Shown in pieces: positions 18,944 to 27,402 of a stretch of DNA of 64,000 nt; the stretch's first letter is position 1; the number at the start of each line of letters is the position of its first letter. The stretch is from the NCBI RefSeq assembly GCF_039526385.1, contig NZ_BAAAIX010000016.1, positions 124,001-188,000 on the forward strand. The letters run 5' to 3'. The notes below the pieces were generated by a model. The model did no database searches and was not told the DNA's origin. It worked only from the letters and a program-made list of their open reading frames with translations. Position numbers and translations under genes: made by a program. Source of the stretch: Luteococcus peritonei (lineage in GTDB: Bacteria > Actinomycetota > Actinomycetes > Propionibacteriales > Propionibacteriaceae).

Positions 18944-19783
18944 TCACTCCCACCAGAACATCCACGGGCCGTAGCCCACGGAGTCCAGGAAGTCCTCCAG
19001 CTCGCCCTCGACGTAGGCGTCGGGGCACAGGGCGTTGAACTCGCGCAGCAGGTCGGTCTGCTGGGCCACGTCGGTGGGCGGCGTGGTGACGTCGATCATC
19101 AGCGAGGAGGGGCCCATCTCGCCGACGACGGCGCCGAAGCGCTCCTCGAGGCTGCGCAGCGCCAGGGTGAACTCGGCCACGCTGAGCCCGGACTCCTCGC
19201 AGCCGGGCCACCCGATCGCGGCGAGCGCGTCGGCGGGACGCTGCACCGGCACCAGCAGCAGGTGCTCCTGGACCGGGTACTGGGTGGTCATGACCTCGCC
19301 GCGGTGGATCCCGACGGCGGGGGGAGCGGCGTGGTACTTCCAGGCCTGGTCGGCGGGGGCGTCGGCGGCCCACTCCTCGCGGGCGGCCTCGCGCAGCTCG
19401 TCCAGCAGCTCGGCATAGCTGCCCTCCACCGGCTGCGGGCCGTCCAGCTCGCCCTCGCGCACCATGGCGAGCATCTCGTTCTCCACCGGGACGATCATCG
19501 GCCACCAGCCGGTCTGCGGGAAGGCGGAGACCAGGCGGGGCCACCAGCGCCGCAAGGGCATCGGCTCGTCGCTGAGCCAGGCGAAGCGGCCGGCCTGCGG
19601 GTTGGCGCGGCTGGTCACCCAGCTGCCCGCCGGCAGGCCGAGTGCCTCCAGGTCCTCCGACCGCCCGGCGCGGGTGGCCCGTGGCACGACGGGCACCTCG
19701 ATCTCGCTGCCGCCACCGGCGGAGGTGAAGAAGTCGTCAGGGCTCTGCTGGCCGCTGGGCTGGCCGAAGGCGTCGAGGCTCAT
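18944..19783 (-). CDS. DUF4253 domain protein
   Basis: A 279-residue soluble protein. The C-terminal 110 residues match the DUF4253 pattern: an AIGWPG segment, then a conserved FNALCPD and a final aromatic cluster GPWMFWWE. The N-terminal part has a Trp-rich segment (RRWWPRLV ... TGWWPM) typical of longer members. Function is unknown; some relatives occur near toxin-immunity genes, but nothing here supports such a role. The ATG at 19783 starts the recognisable protein; upstream in-frame ATGs would overlap the cmk promoter region. It is divergent from cmk. Confidence 0.7.
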   Translation of the reverse strand: MSLDAFGQPSGQQSPDDFFTSAGGGSEIEVPVVPRATRAGRSEDLEALGLPAGSWVTSRANPQAGRFAWLSDEPMPLRRWWPRLVSAFPQTGWWPMIVPVENEMLAMVREGELDGPQPVEGSYAELLDELREAAREEWAADAPADQAWKYHAAPPAVGIHRGEVMTTQYPVQEHLLLVPVQRPADALAAIGWPGCEESGLSVAEFTLALRSLEERFGAVVGEMGPSSLMIDVTTPPTDVAQQTDLLREFNALCPDAYVEGELEDFLDSVGYGPWMFWWE

Positions 19784-19892
19784 GGCACCAGCCAAGCACA
19801 CGCCACTGACAGTGCGGATCGACGTCGCCGCGGCGGGATCCGGGCGTTGCGAGCGGCGCAAACTGTCGGTGCACCCCGGTAGCCTTCTGCAC

Positions 19893-20561
19893 GTGACTGA
19901 CAGCCTCCTGATCGCCATTGACGGACCCAGCGGGTCCGGCAAGTCCAGCACCTCCCGCGGGGTGGCCCAGCGCCTCGGCCTGGCCTACCTGGACACCGGT
20001 TCCCTCTACCGCGCCGCCGCCATCGTCTTCCTGGAGTCGGGTCTGGACGCCGCCCAGACCGAGCTGATCACCGAGCTGGTCACCACCGCGAAGATCGAGC
20101 CCGGCACCGACCCGCTGCACCCGTCGACCACCGTCAACGGCCGCGACGTCACCGAGGCCATCCGTGAGCCCCGCGTCAGCGAGAAGGTCTCCGTGGTGGC
20201 CACGATCCTGCCGGTTCGCCAGTGGCTCAACGAGCGGTTCCGCAGCATCATCGACGCCCAGGACCGCCGGATCGTGGTGGAGGGGCGAGACATCACCACC
20301 GTCGTCGCCCCCGACGCCGACCTGCGCGTCCTGCTGGTGGCCGACCCCGCCGCCCGGATCGCACGCCGCCAGGCCGAACTGGGCGGCCAGGTGGACGCCT
20401 CCGCCGTCACCGACCAGGTGGTGCGCCGCGACCGGGACGACGCCACGGTGAGCCAGTTCGAGCAGCCCGCCGAGGGGGTCGAGCTGGTGGACTCCACCCA
20501 CATGGGCCTCGACGAGGTGATCGAGACCATCTGCGCGATGGTGCCCGGCCGGGAGTCCTGA
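19893..20561 (+). CDS. cmk: Cytidylate kinase
   Basis: A 222-residue kinase that phosphorylates CMP/dCMP. The P-loop GPSGSGKSS is at 11-19, followed by LDTGSLYRA, a CMP-binding motif, and a mid-protein VVEGRDI motif. The GTG at 19893 was chosen because the P-loop then sits 10 residues from the start as in homologues. It leads a tight operon with the acyltransferase (1 bp gap) and der (11 bp gap); cmk-der adjacency is common in actinobacteria. Confidence 0.95.
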   Translation: MTDSLLIAIDGPSGSGKSSTSRGVAQRLGLAYLDTGSLYRAAAIVFLESGLDAAQTELITELVTTAKIEPGTDPLHPSTTVNGRDVTEAIREPRVSEKVSVVATILPVRQWLNERFRSIIDAQDRRIVVEGRDITTVVAPDADLRVLLVADPAARIARRQAELGGQVDASAVTDQVVRRDRDDATVSQFEQPAEGVELVDSTHMGLDEVIETICAMVPGRES

Positions 20562-20562
20562 G

Positions 20563-21273
20563 GTGGACGAGCTCTCCCGCCCGGACCTGCCAGCCCACCT
20601 GCCCGACCTGCCGGACCTGAGCCGGGTGCGTGTGCCCAGCACCCGCCTGCTCGACGCCGCCCAACCCGGCGTCGACAAGCTGATCCACCTGGTCTGGAAG
20701 ACCACGGTGCATCACCCGGAGCGGGTGCCCGACGGCCCGGCGATCTTCGCCTGCAACCATGTCGGGCTCTTCGACGGACCGCTGGCGGTGGCCCTGCTGC
20801 CGCAGGCCCAGGCAATGGCGAAGAAGGAGCTGTGGTCGGTCGGCCCACTGGGACGGCTGCTGGACGCGCTGGGCCAGGTGCCGATCGACCGCTGGAATCC
20901 TGATCCGGGCTGCCTGCGGCGCTGCATCCAGCTGCTGGATGCCGGGCGCAAGCTGGTGATCTTCCCCGAGATGCACCGCGGCAAGGGCGACTTCGAGAAC
21001 TTCAAGGGCGGCGCCGCCTACCTGGCCATGGTCACCGGCGTGCCGGTGGTTCCTGTGGCCCTGCTGGGAACCAGCGTGGGCGGCAGGGGACTGGCCTCGC
21101 TTCCGAGGCCTAGGGGCGAGGTGCACGTCGTGTACGGTGACAAGGTTGAGGTGGAGCCGAAAGCGTGGCCCCGCACAGCCGCTGACGTCGCCGACGTCAC
21201 CGAGATGCTGCGAGGCGTGTGCCAGCAGCACATCCAGCAGGCCCAAGCAGAAGTGGGCCTGGAACTGCCCTGA
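20563..21273 (+). CDS. PlsC-like 1-acylglycerol-3-phosphate acyltransferase
   Basis: A 236-residue lysophosphatidate acyltransferase family protein acting at the inner face of the membrane in phospholipid synthesis. The catalytic HX4D is H66...D71 (CNHVGLFDGP). The substrate-binding motif that is usually FPEGTR reads FPEMHR here, still with the Arg, so specificity may differ. It starts at GTG 20563 one base after the cmk stop and ends 11 bp before der, hence co-transcribed. Confidence 0.9.
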   Translation: MDELSRPDLPAHLPDLPDLSRVRVPSTRLLDAAQPGVDKLIHLVWKTTVHHPERVPDGPAIFACNHVGLFDGPLAVALLPQAQAMAKKELWSVGPLGRLLDALGQVPIDRWNPDPGCLRRCIQLLDAGRKLVIFPEMHRGKGDFENFKGGAAYLAMVTGVPVVPVALLGTSVGGRGLASLPRPRGEVHVVYGDKVEVEPKAWPRTAADVADVTEMLRGVCQQHIQQAQAEVGLELP

Positions 21274-21284
21274 AGGACCCCATC

Positions 21285-22676
21285 ATGACCGACTTCACCG
21301 ACGCCGATTTCGACGGCGTCGACTTCACCGACCTGACCGGCGACGGTGGCGAGATCGCCATCAAGCCCGTCGTGGCCGTGGTCGGACGCCCCAATGTGGG
21401 CAAGTCCACCCTGGTCAACCGCATCCTGGGCCGCCGCGAGGCCGTCGTCCAGGACACCCCCGGCGTCACCCGTGACCGCGTGTCCTATGACGCCAATTGG
21501 AACGGCCGCGAGTTCGTCGTGGTCGACACCGGCGGCTGGGTGAGCGATGCCCGCGGCCTCGCGCACCAGATCGCCGAGCAGGCCGAGCTGGCCATCGGCA
21601 CCGCCGATGCGGTGCTCTTCGTGGTCGACGCCCAGGTGGGCACCACCGACGAGGACGAGGCCGTGGTGCAGGTGCTGCGCCGCAGCAAGAAGCCCGTGGT
21701 GCTGGCCGCCAACAAGGTGGACGACCAGCGCACCGAGGCCGAGGCCGCCAGCATGTGGAACCTGGGCCTGGGCCAGCCCTGGGCGATCTCCGCGATCCAC
21801 GGACGCGGCACCGGCGACATGCTCGACGCGCTGCTCGATGCGCTGCCCGAGGCGCCCCGCGAGAGCTTCCGTGAGGTGGGCGGCCCGCGCCGCGTCGCCA
21901 TCGTCGGCAAGCCCAATGTGGGCAAGTCCTCGCTGCTGAACAAGCTGTCCGGCCAGCAGCGCGCCGTGGTCTCCGACATGTCCGGCACCACCGTCGATCC
22001 GGTCGACGAGCTGTGCGAGGTGGGCGGCCAGCTCTACCGGCTGATCGACACCGCCGGCATCCGCAAGCGGGTCAAGGAGGCCAGCGGGCACGAGTACTAC
22101 GCCTCGCTGCGCACCCAGGGCGCCATCGAGCGCGCCGAGGTCTGCGTCGTGGTGATCGACGCCTCCGAGCCGGTCACCGAGCAGGACCTGCGCATCCTGA
22201 GCAATGTGGAGGACACCGGCCGTGCGCTGGTGATCGCCTACAACAAGTGGGACCTCACCGACGACGAGCGTCGCCGCTACCTGGAGCGCGAGGTCGAGCG
22301 CGACCTGCAGGCCTTCGCCTGGGCGCCCAGCGTGAACATCTCCGCGCTCACCGGCCGCAATGTCGACAAGCTGAGCAAGGCCATCGAGGCGGCGCTGGAG
22401 GGTTGGGAGACCCGGGTGTCCACCGGCAAGCTCAATGCCTTCCTGGGTCGGGTCACCGCGGCGCACCCGCACCCGCTGCGCGGCGGCAAGCAGCCCCGTG
22501 TGCTCTTCGGCACCCAGGCGCAGAACTGCCCGCCCACCTTCGTGCTGTTCACCAGCGGCAACATCGACGCCGGCTACCAGCGCTTCGTGGAGCGACGCCT
22601 GCGCGAGGACTTCGGCTTCGTTGGCTCGCCGGTGCACGTCGAGGTCCGGGCACGGGAGAAGCGCGGCAAGAAGTAG
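21285..22676 (+). CDS. der: Double-GTPase ribosome assembly factor Der (EngA)
   Basis: A 463-residue essential GTPase for 50S assembly. Two GTPase domains are seen: the first with GRPNVGKS near 32-39 and NKVDD, the second with GKPNVGKS near 209-216 and NKWD, followed by a C-terminal KH-like domain. The N-terminus has an acidic extension (MTDFTDADFDGVDF). The ATG at 21285 has GAAGGA upstream. It is the last gene of the cmk operon and is followed by a strong hairpin. Confidence 0.97.
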   Translation: MTDFTDADFDGVDFTDLTGDGGEIAIKPVVAVVGRPNVGKSTLVNRILGRREAVVQDTPGVTRDRVSYDANWNGREFVVVDTGGWVSDARGLAHQIAEQAELAIGTADAVLFVVDAQVGTTDEDEAVVQVLRRSKKPVVLAANKVDDQRTEAEAASMWNLGLGQPWAISAIHGRGTGDMLDALLDALPEAPRESFREVGGPRRVAIVGKPNVGKSSLLNKLSGQQRAVVSDMSGTTVDPVDELCEVGGQLYRLIDTAGIRKRVKEASGHEYYASLRTQGAIERAEVCVVVIDASEPVTEQDLRILSNVEDTGRALVIAYNKWDLTDDERRRYLEREVERDLQAFAWAPSVNISALTGRNVDKLSKAIEAALEGWETRVSTGKLNAFLGRVTAAHPHPLRGGKQPRVLFGTQAQNCPPTFVLFTSGNIDAGYQRFVERRLREDFGFVGSPVHVEVRAREKRGKK

Positions 22677-22692
22677 CCGTCACCGGACGAGC

Positions 22693-22729
22693 GACAGGGC
22701 CCGCAGGCGTGATGCCTGCGGGCCCTGTC
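22693..22729. terminator. Strong bidirectional hairpin terminator after der
   Basis: A 16-bp perfect stem (22693-22708 with 22714-22729) closes on a 5-base loop GTGAT. It lies between der and the convergent small membrane gene, so it can end both transcripts. The downstream strand lacks a U-run. Confidence 0.85.
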
Positions 22730-22758
22730 CATTGTCGCTTCCGGACTCGACCGGGTGC

Positions 22759-22992
22759 TCAGTCCTGGTGCCTGGTGCGCGGCGCCAGCGGGCGCTGGCG
22801 GCAGCGCAGCAGGAAGAGCAGGCCGCCCAGCAGCAGCGCCAGGCCTGCGAACAGGTTGGCGTTGACGCCGCCGGTCTTGGCGAGCTCGGGATCGGCGAAC
22901 AGGCCCATCAGCGTGATGATGGTTCCGATGATGGCCAGCATCGAGCCGATCAGGGCACGGATGTCGAGCGGCTTGGCGTGCAGTGATGACAT
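22759..22992 (-). CDS. Small two-helix membrane protein downstream of symporter
   Basis: 77 residues with two hydrophobic segments (about 13-33 and 47-63) and a basic C-terminus (LLRCRQRPLAPRTRHQD). It starts 10 bp after the symporter stop and is surely co-transcribed with it. No family is recognised. The pairing with a sodium:solute symporter suggests an accessory or stabilising role, but that is inference from position alone. Confidence 0.7.
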   Translation of the reverse strand: MSSLHAKPLDIRALIGSMLAIIGTIITLMGLFADPELAKTGGVNANLFAGLALLLGGLLFLLRCRQRPLAPRTRHQD

Positions 22993-23002
22993 GGTCTGCT
23001 CC

Positions 23003-24730
23003 TCAGAAGATCGCGTTCAGGGCGACGACCATGGCCATCGCCAGGCCCGCCAGGGGAAGGGTGCGGTGGTACCAGGGCTGGCCCTGCTCGTCCTCGTCGG
23101 CCAGGTCCGCGCGCGGGGTCTCGGAGTAGACGAAACCGCGCAGCTGCTCACGGGGCTTGGGCGTGGTGACCAGCGAGACCAGCACGCTGACCACCAGGTC
23201 CATCACGAAACCGGCGGAGGCGGCCACGAAGGCGAGGCCCTGGCCGGGCAGGCTGTACCAGCCGAAGCCCACCTCGGCATTGCCACCCAGCCAGACCAGG
23301 ATGGCCGAGGTGGTGCCGGTCAGCAGCCCGATCCAGCCGGCAGCCGGCGTCGAGCGGCGCCAGAACATGCCCAGGATGAAGGTGGCGAACAGCGGTGCGT
23401 TGAAGAAGCCGAAGAGCGTCTGCAGGTAGTCCATGATGTTGCTGAAGCTGCCGGCGATCATGGCGGTGAAGATGGCCACGACGACCGCGACGGCGGTGGC
23501 GATGCGGCCCACGCCCACGTAGTAGTCGTCGCTGCGGCCCTTCTGCACGTAGGTGCCCCAGATGTCGATGCTCAGCACGGTGTTGAAGGCGGAGACGTTG
23601 GCGGCCATGCCGGCCATGAAGGCAGCGAGCAGGCCGGTGATGGCCAGGCCCAGCAGGCCGTTGGGCAGCAGGTCACGCATCAGCAGCAGCAGGGCGTCGT
23701 TGTAGGTGACACCGGTGCCGCTCGAGCCGCCGGCGGGGCTGCCGCCGGCCTTCAGCTGGGCGATCTCGGGCACCAGGACGCCGGCGATCATGCCCGGCAG
23801 GATGGTGACGGCGGGCACCAGCATCTTGGGGAAGGCGCCGATGATGGGCGTCTTGCGTGCTGCGGACAGCGACTCCGAGGCCATGGCACGCTGCACCTCG
23901 ACGAAGTTGGTGGTCCAGTAGCCGAAGGAGAGCACGAAGCCCAGGCCGAAGATGATGCCGACGGTGCTCAGTGCCGGGCTGGTGAAGCCGGACAGGGCCT
24001 GGCCGGGCCAGGAGTGCAGTTGCTGCTCGGCGGACGGCACGTGCGCCGAGGCGGGTGCGCTGACGGCGGCGTCGGTGATCTTCTGCTTCAGTCCGCCCCA
24101 GCCGCCGACCCGGTGCAGGCCGATCATCACCAGCGGCAGCAGGGAGGCGATGATGACGAAGAACTGCAGCACCTCGTTGTAGATGGCTGCCGAGAGCCCA
24201 CCCATGGTGATGTAGGCCAGCACGACGGCAGCGGCCACGATCAGGGCCACCCACAGCGGCCAGCCCAGCAGGGCGTGGACGATGGAGCCCAGCAGGTAGA
24301 GGTTGATGCCTGCGATCAGCAGCTGGGCCAGCGCGAAGGAGATGGCGTTGACCAGGTGCGCGCCGGGGCCGAAGCGGCGCAGCATGAACTCCGGCACGGA
24401 CCGCACCTTGGAGCCGTAGTAGAAGGGCATCATCACCACGCCCAGGAAGACCATGGCGGGCACGGCACCGATCCAGAAGTAGTGCACCGTCGGGATGCCG
24501 ATCTGGGCGGCGGTGGCCGACATGCCCATGATCTCGACGGCTCCCAGGTTGGCCGAGACGAAGGCCAGCCCGGTGACCCAGGCCGGCAGGGAGCGTCCGG
24601 ACTGGAAGTAGTCAGAGGCGTCGGCGATCTGGTGGCGCGCCAGCCACCCGACGCCCAGCACGAAGGCGAAGTAGACCACCAGGATGAGGTAGTCCACCGC
24701 CTTCGCGTCGATCAGTGTTTCCAACAGCAT
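23003..24730 (-). CDS. Sodium:solute symporter family (SSS) transporter
   Basis: A 575-residue SSS/SLC5 symporter that imports a solute with Na+. It has about fourteen hydrophobic segments; the family pattern is seen in the sodium-site region (FVSANLGAVEIMGMSA near 60-75) and in FGYWTTNFVEVQRAMA. The pattern is closest to the vSGLT-like sugar group, but the substrate is not proven. The ATG at 24730 gives the usual short N-terminus before helix 1 and has GAAAGG upstream. A tail of about 60 residues (after MDLVVSVLVSL) contains a soluble acidic loop and one last helix. It is divergent from tRNA-Pro. Confidence 0.88.
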   Translation of the reverse strand: MLLETLIDAKAVDYLILVVYFAFVLGVGWLARHQIADASDYFQSGRSLPAWVTGLAFVSANLGAVEIMGMSATAAQIGIPTVHYFWIGAVPAMVFLGVVMMPFYYGSKVRSVPEFMLRRFGPGAHLVNAISFALAQLLIAGINLYLLGSIVHALLGWPLWVALIVAAAVVLAYITMGGLSAAIYNEVLQFFVIIASLLPLVMIGLHRVGGWGGLKQKITDAAVSAPASAHVPSAEQQLHSWPGQALSGFTSPALSTVGIIFGLGFVLSFGYWTTNFVEVQRAMASESLSAARKTPIIGAFPKMLVPAVTILPGMIAGVLVPEIAQLKAGGSPAGGSSGTGVTYNDALLLLMRDLLPNGLLGLAITGLLAAFMAGMAANVSAFNTVLSIDIWGTYVQKGRSDDYYVGVGRIATAVAVVVAIFTAMIAGSFSNIMDYLQTLFGFFNAPLFATFILGMFWRRSTPAAGWIGLLTGTTSAILVWLGGNAEVGFGWYSLPGQGLAFVAASAGFVMDLVVSVLVSLVTTPKPREQLRGFVYSETPRADLADEDEQGQPWYHRTLPLAGLAMAMVVALNAIF

Positions 24731-24824
24731 CCGCAAGGCCTTTCCACGATGAACGGCCCCGCCGGTCAGCGGGGACCGTGCAATGGTAGGACCACTCGGT
24801 CCAGAAAGATGATCTGGGGTTCGA

Positions 24825-24854
24825 TTGGCGCCGACGGTGCTGGTCGGGTAGTGT
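24825..24854 (+). promoter_or_regulatory. Candidate tRNA-Pro promoter
   Basis: TTGGCG (24825-24830) and TAGTGT (24849-24854), 18 bp apart, lie 27 bp before the mature tRNA 5' end. This is the right distance for a short 5' leader removed by RNase P. Pattern match only. Confidence 0.4.
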
Positions 24855-24881
24855 TTCTCCTCGGGTCGGCAACGACCTGGA

Positions 24882-24955
<74 letters not shown>

Positions 24956-24963
24956 CACGCCGA

Positions 24964-25000
24964 GGGCCTTGTCAGAGCGGGAATCGCTCCGGCAAGGCCC
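24964..25000 (+). terminator. Terminator after tRNA-Pro
   Basis: GGGCCTTG (24964-24971) pairs with CAAGGCCC (24993-25000), with an inner GAGCG/CGCTC stem, and is followed by TTCTTCG. It is a good rho-independent structure 8 bp after the tRNA. Confidence 0.8.
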
Positions 25001-25427
25001 TTCTTCGTGCAACAACCGTGCAAGATGACGCTCCGCGTGCAACAGGATCGGACGACCGGTCGGGGAAGGTGGAACGTCGCGGTGGCCAGGACCCCGCCGG
25101 TTCCAACGCTCGATGCGGGGAGCGCGGGCCTTGGTCGCGGGGAGCGCGCCTCTACGGTCGCCCGGGGAGCCTGGCTGTTGCAGACAGGTGGGCCACTGCG
25201 TCGACCTTCGAGCACCGCTCGGCTGTGTGCCCTGGCGCGATTCCTTCCAGGCTTGGACTTAAGGGTGGTGGGGTGGCTGCACGCTGGCTCGCGGTCCGTC
25301 GGGCATCTTGAGTACGCGTGGCCGCTAATCCCCAACACCTGGGAGCCCACTTGAGCGATGGGTCGCCCTGCTGAAATCCGCTCTCTGTTACACGCTTTGA
25401 GCACGTAGCTTCCAGGGCCCGCCGACC
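25001..25427. other. Non-coding stretch at left end of the island with CGTGCAA repeats
   Basis: No convincing gene. Three near-identical direct repeats lie just after the tRNA terminator: CGTGCAACA at 25006-25014, CGTGCAAGA at 25017-25025 and CGTGCAACA at 25036-25044. Such short direct repeats near a tRNA 3' end can be recombinase arm sites, but no integrase gene is present to go with them. The remaining bases show mixed composition and small random frames only. Confidence 0.4.
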
Positions 25428-26624
25428 TCAGAACAGCTGGGCGAGCACCTCGGGCCACGCGAGCTTGACGCCGTGGCGAGCACAGAGCGTCTGCCAGTGG
25501 TCGCCTGCGGGCTCAGCCTCGATGAACAGGATCGGCTGGATTTGGGTGTGTCCCCGTTGGCGCAGGGTGTGGTCGTAGTCCAGGACCTGGCCGAGGCCGC
25601 GGCGGAGCTGGGCGGTCTGGTTGGCCGGCGTGGTGCTCTTGACCTCCACGACGTTGATGGTGCCGTCGGTCGCCTTCCATGCGACGTCGAAGGGGGGATC
25701 CTGGACCTCCGGCTCCAGGGCTTCGAGGTCACGCTCGGTGATGGCGTCGGCGAGCAGGTTCTCGAGGCTGCGGTGGCTTCGGAGTCCACGCTCGACGGCG
25801 TCGCGGTCGGGGGCTGCTGGGTCGGCGGCTGCGGGGGACACCTCATCGTTCCGTCGATCGAACGTCCGACCGATGTCACCGGCGCTGTTGGCCGCTTGCC
25901 GGTCGCTGAGGACAGGCGCAAGGCGGAACACGATGACTCGGCGCAGGGGACCGCCGCCGCTCTCGGGAGCCTGGCGGTAGATCCATGGCTGTTCGTCGGC
26001 GAGCTCGAATTCGCCTGCGTAGGTGACGGTGCCGCGAGCCCCGTTGAAGAGGCGCAGGGCCTTGCCGTCCTCGACGTGCTGCAGGATGCTGCGGTTGCCT
26101 CTGACGAACTGCTGGTCGCCCTTCTGGCCGTCGCCGGTGTAGTAGAAGTACTCGCCTTCCCATTGGTCGAAGTAGCCGTGCTGGTGGCCCGAGGATGCGG
26201 CGCTGAAGAGGAAGACATTGGGCGTCGTTGAGCTGGCGGTGATCCCGTTCTGCCCGCTGCCACCGAATCGTTCGTGGAGCTCTACTCGGCGGATGCTCTC
26301 GCCGACTTGAAGGTCCCAGGTTGCGTCCTGCGTGGGCCGTCGGTCGGGGTCCCTGGTGACGCGGAAGCCCAAGCTCGTGAGCAGGGGGACCACGGTGGCT
26401 GCTCCGCCAGAGAATTCGGAGTAGGTCACCGGTGCCCCGCCGGGCATGAACCCGGCCGCTGCGCCGACGATCGCCTTGGAGTCGTACCGGTTCCCGTTCT
26501 CGGTGATGTAGTACTCGCGAGCATGACGGAAGCCGTACTTGGCTAGGAACGCCTCGCGCCCGAGCTGGTCGAACTCGGCTATGGCTGCTTGCACGGCCTG
26601 CTGGTTGATTTCGGGTAGCGCCAT
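25428..26624 (-). CDS. Modification-dependent (type IV) restriction endonuclease, ScoMcrA-like
   Basis: 398 residues. The first 95 residues resemble the ScoMcrA N-terminal domain (YGFRHAREYY, YDSKAIVGAAAGF, FSGG). Residues 105-240 match the ScoMcrA-type SRA-like base-reading domain (RRVELHERFGGSGQNGI, YYTGDGQKGDQ, GARGTVTYAGEF, ESGGGPLRRV). The C-terminal part (285-398) has a PD-(D/E)XK look with FDVAWKATDG followed by VVEVKST near 326, so it should cut DNA carrying modified bases. ScoMcrA itself uses an HNH nuclease; here the nuclease is different. Codon use is less GC-biased than core genes. It lies in the defence island upstream of BREX, on the opposite strand. The DNA modification sensed is unknown. 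Confidence 0.7.
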   Translation of the reverse strand: MALPEINQQAVQAAIAEFDQLGREAFLAKYGFRHAREYYITENGNRYDSKAIVGAAAGFMPGGAPVTYSEFSGGAATVVPLLTSLGFRVTRDPDRRPTQDATWDLQVGESIRRVELHERFGGSGQNGITASSTTPNVFLFSAASSGHQHGYFDQWEGEYFYYTGDGQKGDQQFVRGNRSILQHVEDGKALRLFNGARGTVTYAGEFELADEQPWIYRQAPESGGGPLRRVIVFRLAPVLSDRQAANSAGDIGRTFDRRNDEVSPAAADPAAPDRDAVERGLRSHRSLENLLADAITERDLEALEPEVQDPPFDVAWKATDGTINVVEVKSTTPANQTAQLRRGLGQVLDYDHTLRQRGHTQIQPILFIEAEPAGDHWQTLCARHGVKLAWPEVLAQLF

Positions 26625-26709
26625 GACGACAGTCTGACCTACCGGGGCGTCCTGGGGCTGGTGCGTGGCGGCATGTCCCGGTTGAGCGACGGCACCAGTG
26701 GATCGGGCG

Positions 26710-27261
26710 CTACCCGCCTAGGAGCCGGTATGCAGTGCTGCGCCCGACGCCGACCTGCTTGGCCGCCGCTGTGATGGTGGATCCGTCGGCAACCAGCCTG
26801 CGCAGCTCCTCGACCTTGGTGCCCGGTACCCCTGGGCGCCCGCCCACGCGTCCCTCGGCCCTAGCCGCGGCTAGGCCGGCCATGGTGCGCTCCCTGGTCT
26901 GGGCGACCTCCATCTCGCCGACGGCAGCCAGGACGGTCAGGACCAGGCGCCCGGCGGGGGTGCTGGTGTCCAACTGCTCGGACAGGCTGGAAACCTTGAC
27001 GCCGCGCCTATCGAGGTCCTGCATCAAGGTGAGGAGGTCGATTGTGGAGCGACCTAGCCGGCTGAGGCTGTAGACGACCACCTCGTCGCCGTCGCGGACC
27101 CAGCCGCGCATCTCGTCGAGGGCGGGCCGACTGGCCTTCCGTCCTGAGATGCCGGCGTCGACGAATTCGCGGTCGAAGGTTCCGGTGGCTGCTAGGGCGT
27201 GACGCTGCATGGCGACGTCCTGGTGGTCGGTGCTGGTGCGGATGTACGCGACGCGTGCCAT
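26710..27261 (-). CDS. Small serine recombinase (resolvase/invertase family)
   Basis: A 183-residue recombinase. The catalytic Ser10 sits in YIRTSTDHQD; the conserved YSLSRLGRS motif follows near 65, then the long dimer helix (VLAAVGEMEVAQTRERT), and the end has a Hin-type HTH (TITAAAKQVGVGRSTAYRLL). This size class catalyses cointegrate resolution or inversion and does not by itself integrate at tRNA genes. GGAGAC lies before the ATG at 27261. An inverted repeat upstream could be its crossover or operator site. Confidence 0.88.
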   Translation of the reverse strand: MARVAYIRTSTDHQDVAMQRHALAATGTFDREFVDAGISGRKASRPALDEMRGWVRDGDEVVVYSLSRLGRSTIDLLTLMQDLDRRGVKVSSLSEQLDTSTPAGRLVLTVLAAVGEMEVAQTRERTMAGLAAARAEGRVGGRPGVPGTKVEELRRLVADGSTITAAAKQVGVGRSTAYRLLGG

Positions 27262-27284
27262 GAAGTGTCTCCATAACGGTGTCC

Positions 27285-27308
27285 CAGTTCCCGACAGTTT
27301 CGGGACTG
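27285..27308. promoter_or_regulatory. Inverted repeat upstream of the recombinase (candidate res/operator)
   Basis: TCCCGA (27289-27294) and TCGGGA (27300-27305) flank CAGTT, and CAG/CTG outside them extend the symmetry with one bulged base. A wider TGTCTC...GAGACA pair (from about 27267 to 27318) encloses it. The palindrome lies 24 bp upstream of the recombinase start, where small serine recombinases commonly bind DNA. Confidence 0.4.
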
Positions 27309-27402
27309 TTTAGAGACAGTGTCGCAGGCGGCCGTCCCGATGTGCTAGATATCGGTCGTTTCTGGGATGGACTTCCAGGGATCCTCAGCATGAGGAGCGC
27401 CT

